Assembly (NCBI GenBank): GCA_022710935.1
Contig: JAKLFY010000046.1
Coordinates: 1 to 50,717, forward strand
From: Verrucomicrobiota bacterium
GTDB lineage: Bacteria; Verrucomicrobiota; Verrucomicrobiia; Limisphaerales; J093
DNA: 50,717 bases
Reading direction: 5' to 3'
Of the stretch, positions 50,305 through 50,717 are shown in pieces. Position 1 is the stretch's first letter; each line of letters begins with the position of its first letter. The notes below the pieces were generated by a model. That model was given only the letters and a program-made list of their open reading frames with translations. It made no database searches and was not told the origin of the DNA. A program made the position numbers and the translations under genes.

Positions 50305-50717
50305 TCGAGGCACGGGCGGTGCGCCGGTAGCCGGTGCGTCGGTGCGTCGGTGGAGCAGGGGGCAGGGAGCAGGGAGGCAAGCGGCAAGCGGGGGCAACGC
50401 TCAACGCTCAACGTTCAACTTCCAACCATCAACTATCGACCATCAGCCAATTGATGACTGTCACCGTCCCGGATTGAACCACAGAGACAGAGCACGCGGA
50501 GAGCACCGCATCCAAAGAGCCGCGGATGAAACACGGATGGCACGGATAAGCCCCGGAAGTTACGGATTGTTCTTCGCGGAGCGGGTCAGCGCGGACTTAC
50601 GTCCACGGCTGCACCCCGTCCGTAGCCGCCGTCGTGAGACGGCGCTGGTCATCATCCTCCGCGGAGCGGGTCAGCGCGGACTTATCCCGCGGCGGCGGGA
50701 CGGCTACGCGGCTTCCG
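50305..50717 (+). repeat. composite word repeat and module array at the right edge
   Basis: Order: GGTGCGCCGG/GGTGCGTCGG words, GAGCAGGGGGCAGGGAGCAG, GGCAAGCGGCAAGCGGGGGC, AACGCTCAACGCTCAACG, CCAACCATCAACTATCGACC, then ATTGAACCACAGAGACAGAG (50475 on) and CGGATGAAACACGGATGGC. Two direct copies of CGCGGAGCGGGTCAGCGCGG lie at 50575 and 50660, 85 bases apart, beside GC-rich palindromes. No gene is supported to the window end. Confidence 0.75.

Noticed and set aside
1-50717. tRNA, rRNA or riboswitch
   Set aside because: No cloverleaf with a T-loop GGTTCGA-type motif, rRNA segment or known riboswitch core was recognised on either strand by eye; a covariance-model scan would be needed to exclude small RNAs.

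Overview
The window is about 50.7 kb of a surface-polysaccharide (exopolysaccharide or O-antigen type) gene cluster. Every recognisable intact gene is on the + strand, and the window ends with an exosortase. A GbsR/MarR-type regulator at the left edge, a WbpM/CapD dehydratase, an EpsI-like protein and an exosortase at the right edge, high GC, and intergenic gaps packed with word-like repeats suggest a Gram-negative bacterium of the Verrucomicrobiota/PVC type or a related candidate phylum. There is no rRNA or taxonomic marker gene, so this placement is tentative.

Layout. 1-12.3 kb: regulator, nucleotide-sugar dehydrogenase, UDP-glucuronate 4-epimerase, a MntA-HepT toxin-antitoxin pair, gmd, an AlbA/HATPase regulator-like gene, fcl and rfbB, each separated by repeat-filled gaps. 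12.6-17.6 kb: a tightly packed operon (rfbA, NDP-hexose 2,3-dehydratase, Gfo/Idh/MocA 3-ketoreductase, DegT aminotransferase, aminotransferase remnant) predicted to make a dTDP-amino-dideoxysugar. 17.6-30.8 kb: assembly genes (ATP-grasp, Wzx-like flippase, GT2, CapA-like, O-antigen ligase/polymerase, second ATP-grasp, three GT4-like transferases), partly AT-rich and carrying an IS4-type transposase remnant. 30.8-35.8 kb: fnlA-fnlB-(four-helix bundle gene)-fnlC for UDP-L-FucNAc, followed by a GT. 37.3-42.8 kb: GNAT, PLP deaminase-like enzyme, ATP-grasp, EpsN/PglE aminotransferase, second GNAT and a PglC-type phosphoglycosyl transferase. 43.0-45.9 kb: 3-hydroxyacyl-CoA dehydrogenase, thiolase and an internally deleted ATP-grasp copy. 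46.3-50.3 kb: WbpM/CapD dehydratase, EpsI-like protein and exosortase.

How it works together (inference). Sugar nucleotides supplied are a UDP-uronic acid and its C4 epimer, GDP-L-fucose, a dTDP-amino-dideoxysugar, UDP-L-FucNAc and a UDP-4-amino-sugar. The PglC-type enzyme would load the first sugar on undecaprenyl phosphate, the GTs extend it, Wzx flips it and the ligase/Wzy-like protein polymerises or ligates it. ATP-grasp, GNAT, thiolase and 3-hydroxyacyl-CoA dehydrogenase genes look like a decoration module adding amino acids or (3-hydroxy)acyl groups.

The most unusual content is not a gene. A vocabulary of short tandem words (GGAGATC/G, GGTGCGTC, GAGCAGG, GGTAAGG, ACAGAGG, TTACGA, CAACGTT, CCATCAA) and several palindromic elements recurs in a fixed order. 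It runs as the C/T-rich complement before start codons and as the G/A-rich strand after stop codons. It has also entered the interior of three genes in frame (four insertions) and extended a fourth. The repeat-flanked genes are mostly sugar-nucleotide synthesis genes. The transferase, decoration and exosortase genes mostly lack these flanks, so the cluster looks like a mosaic of two histories.
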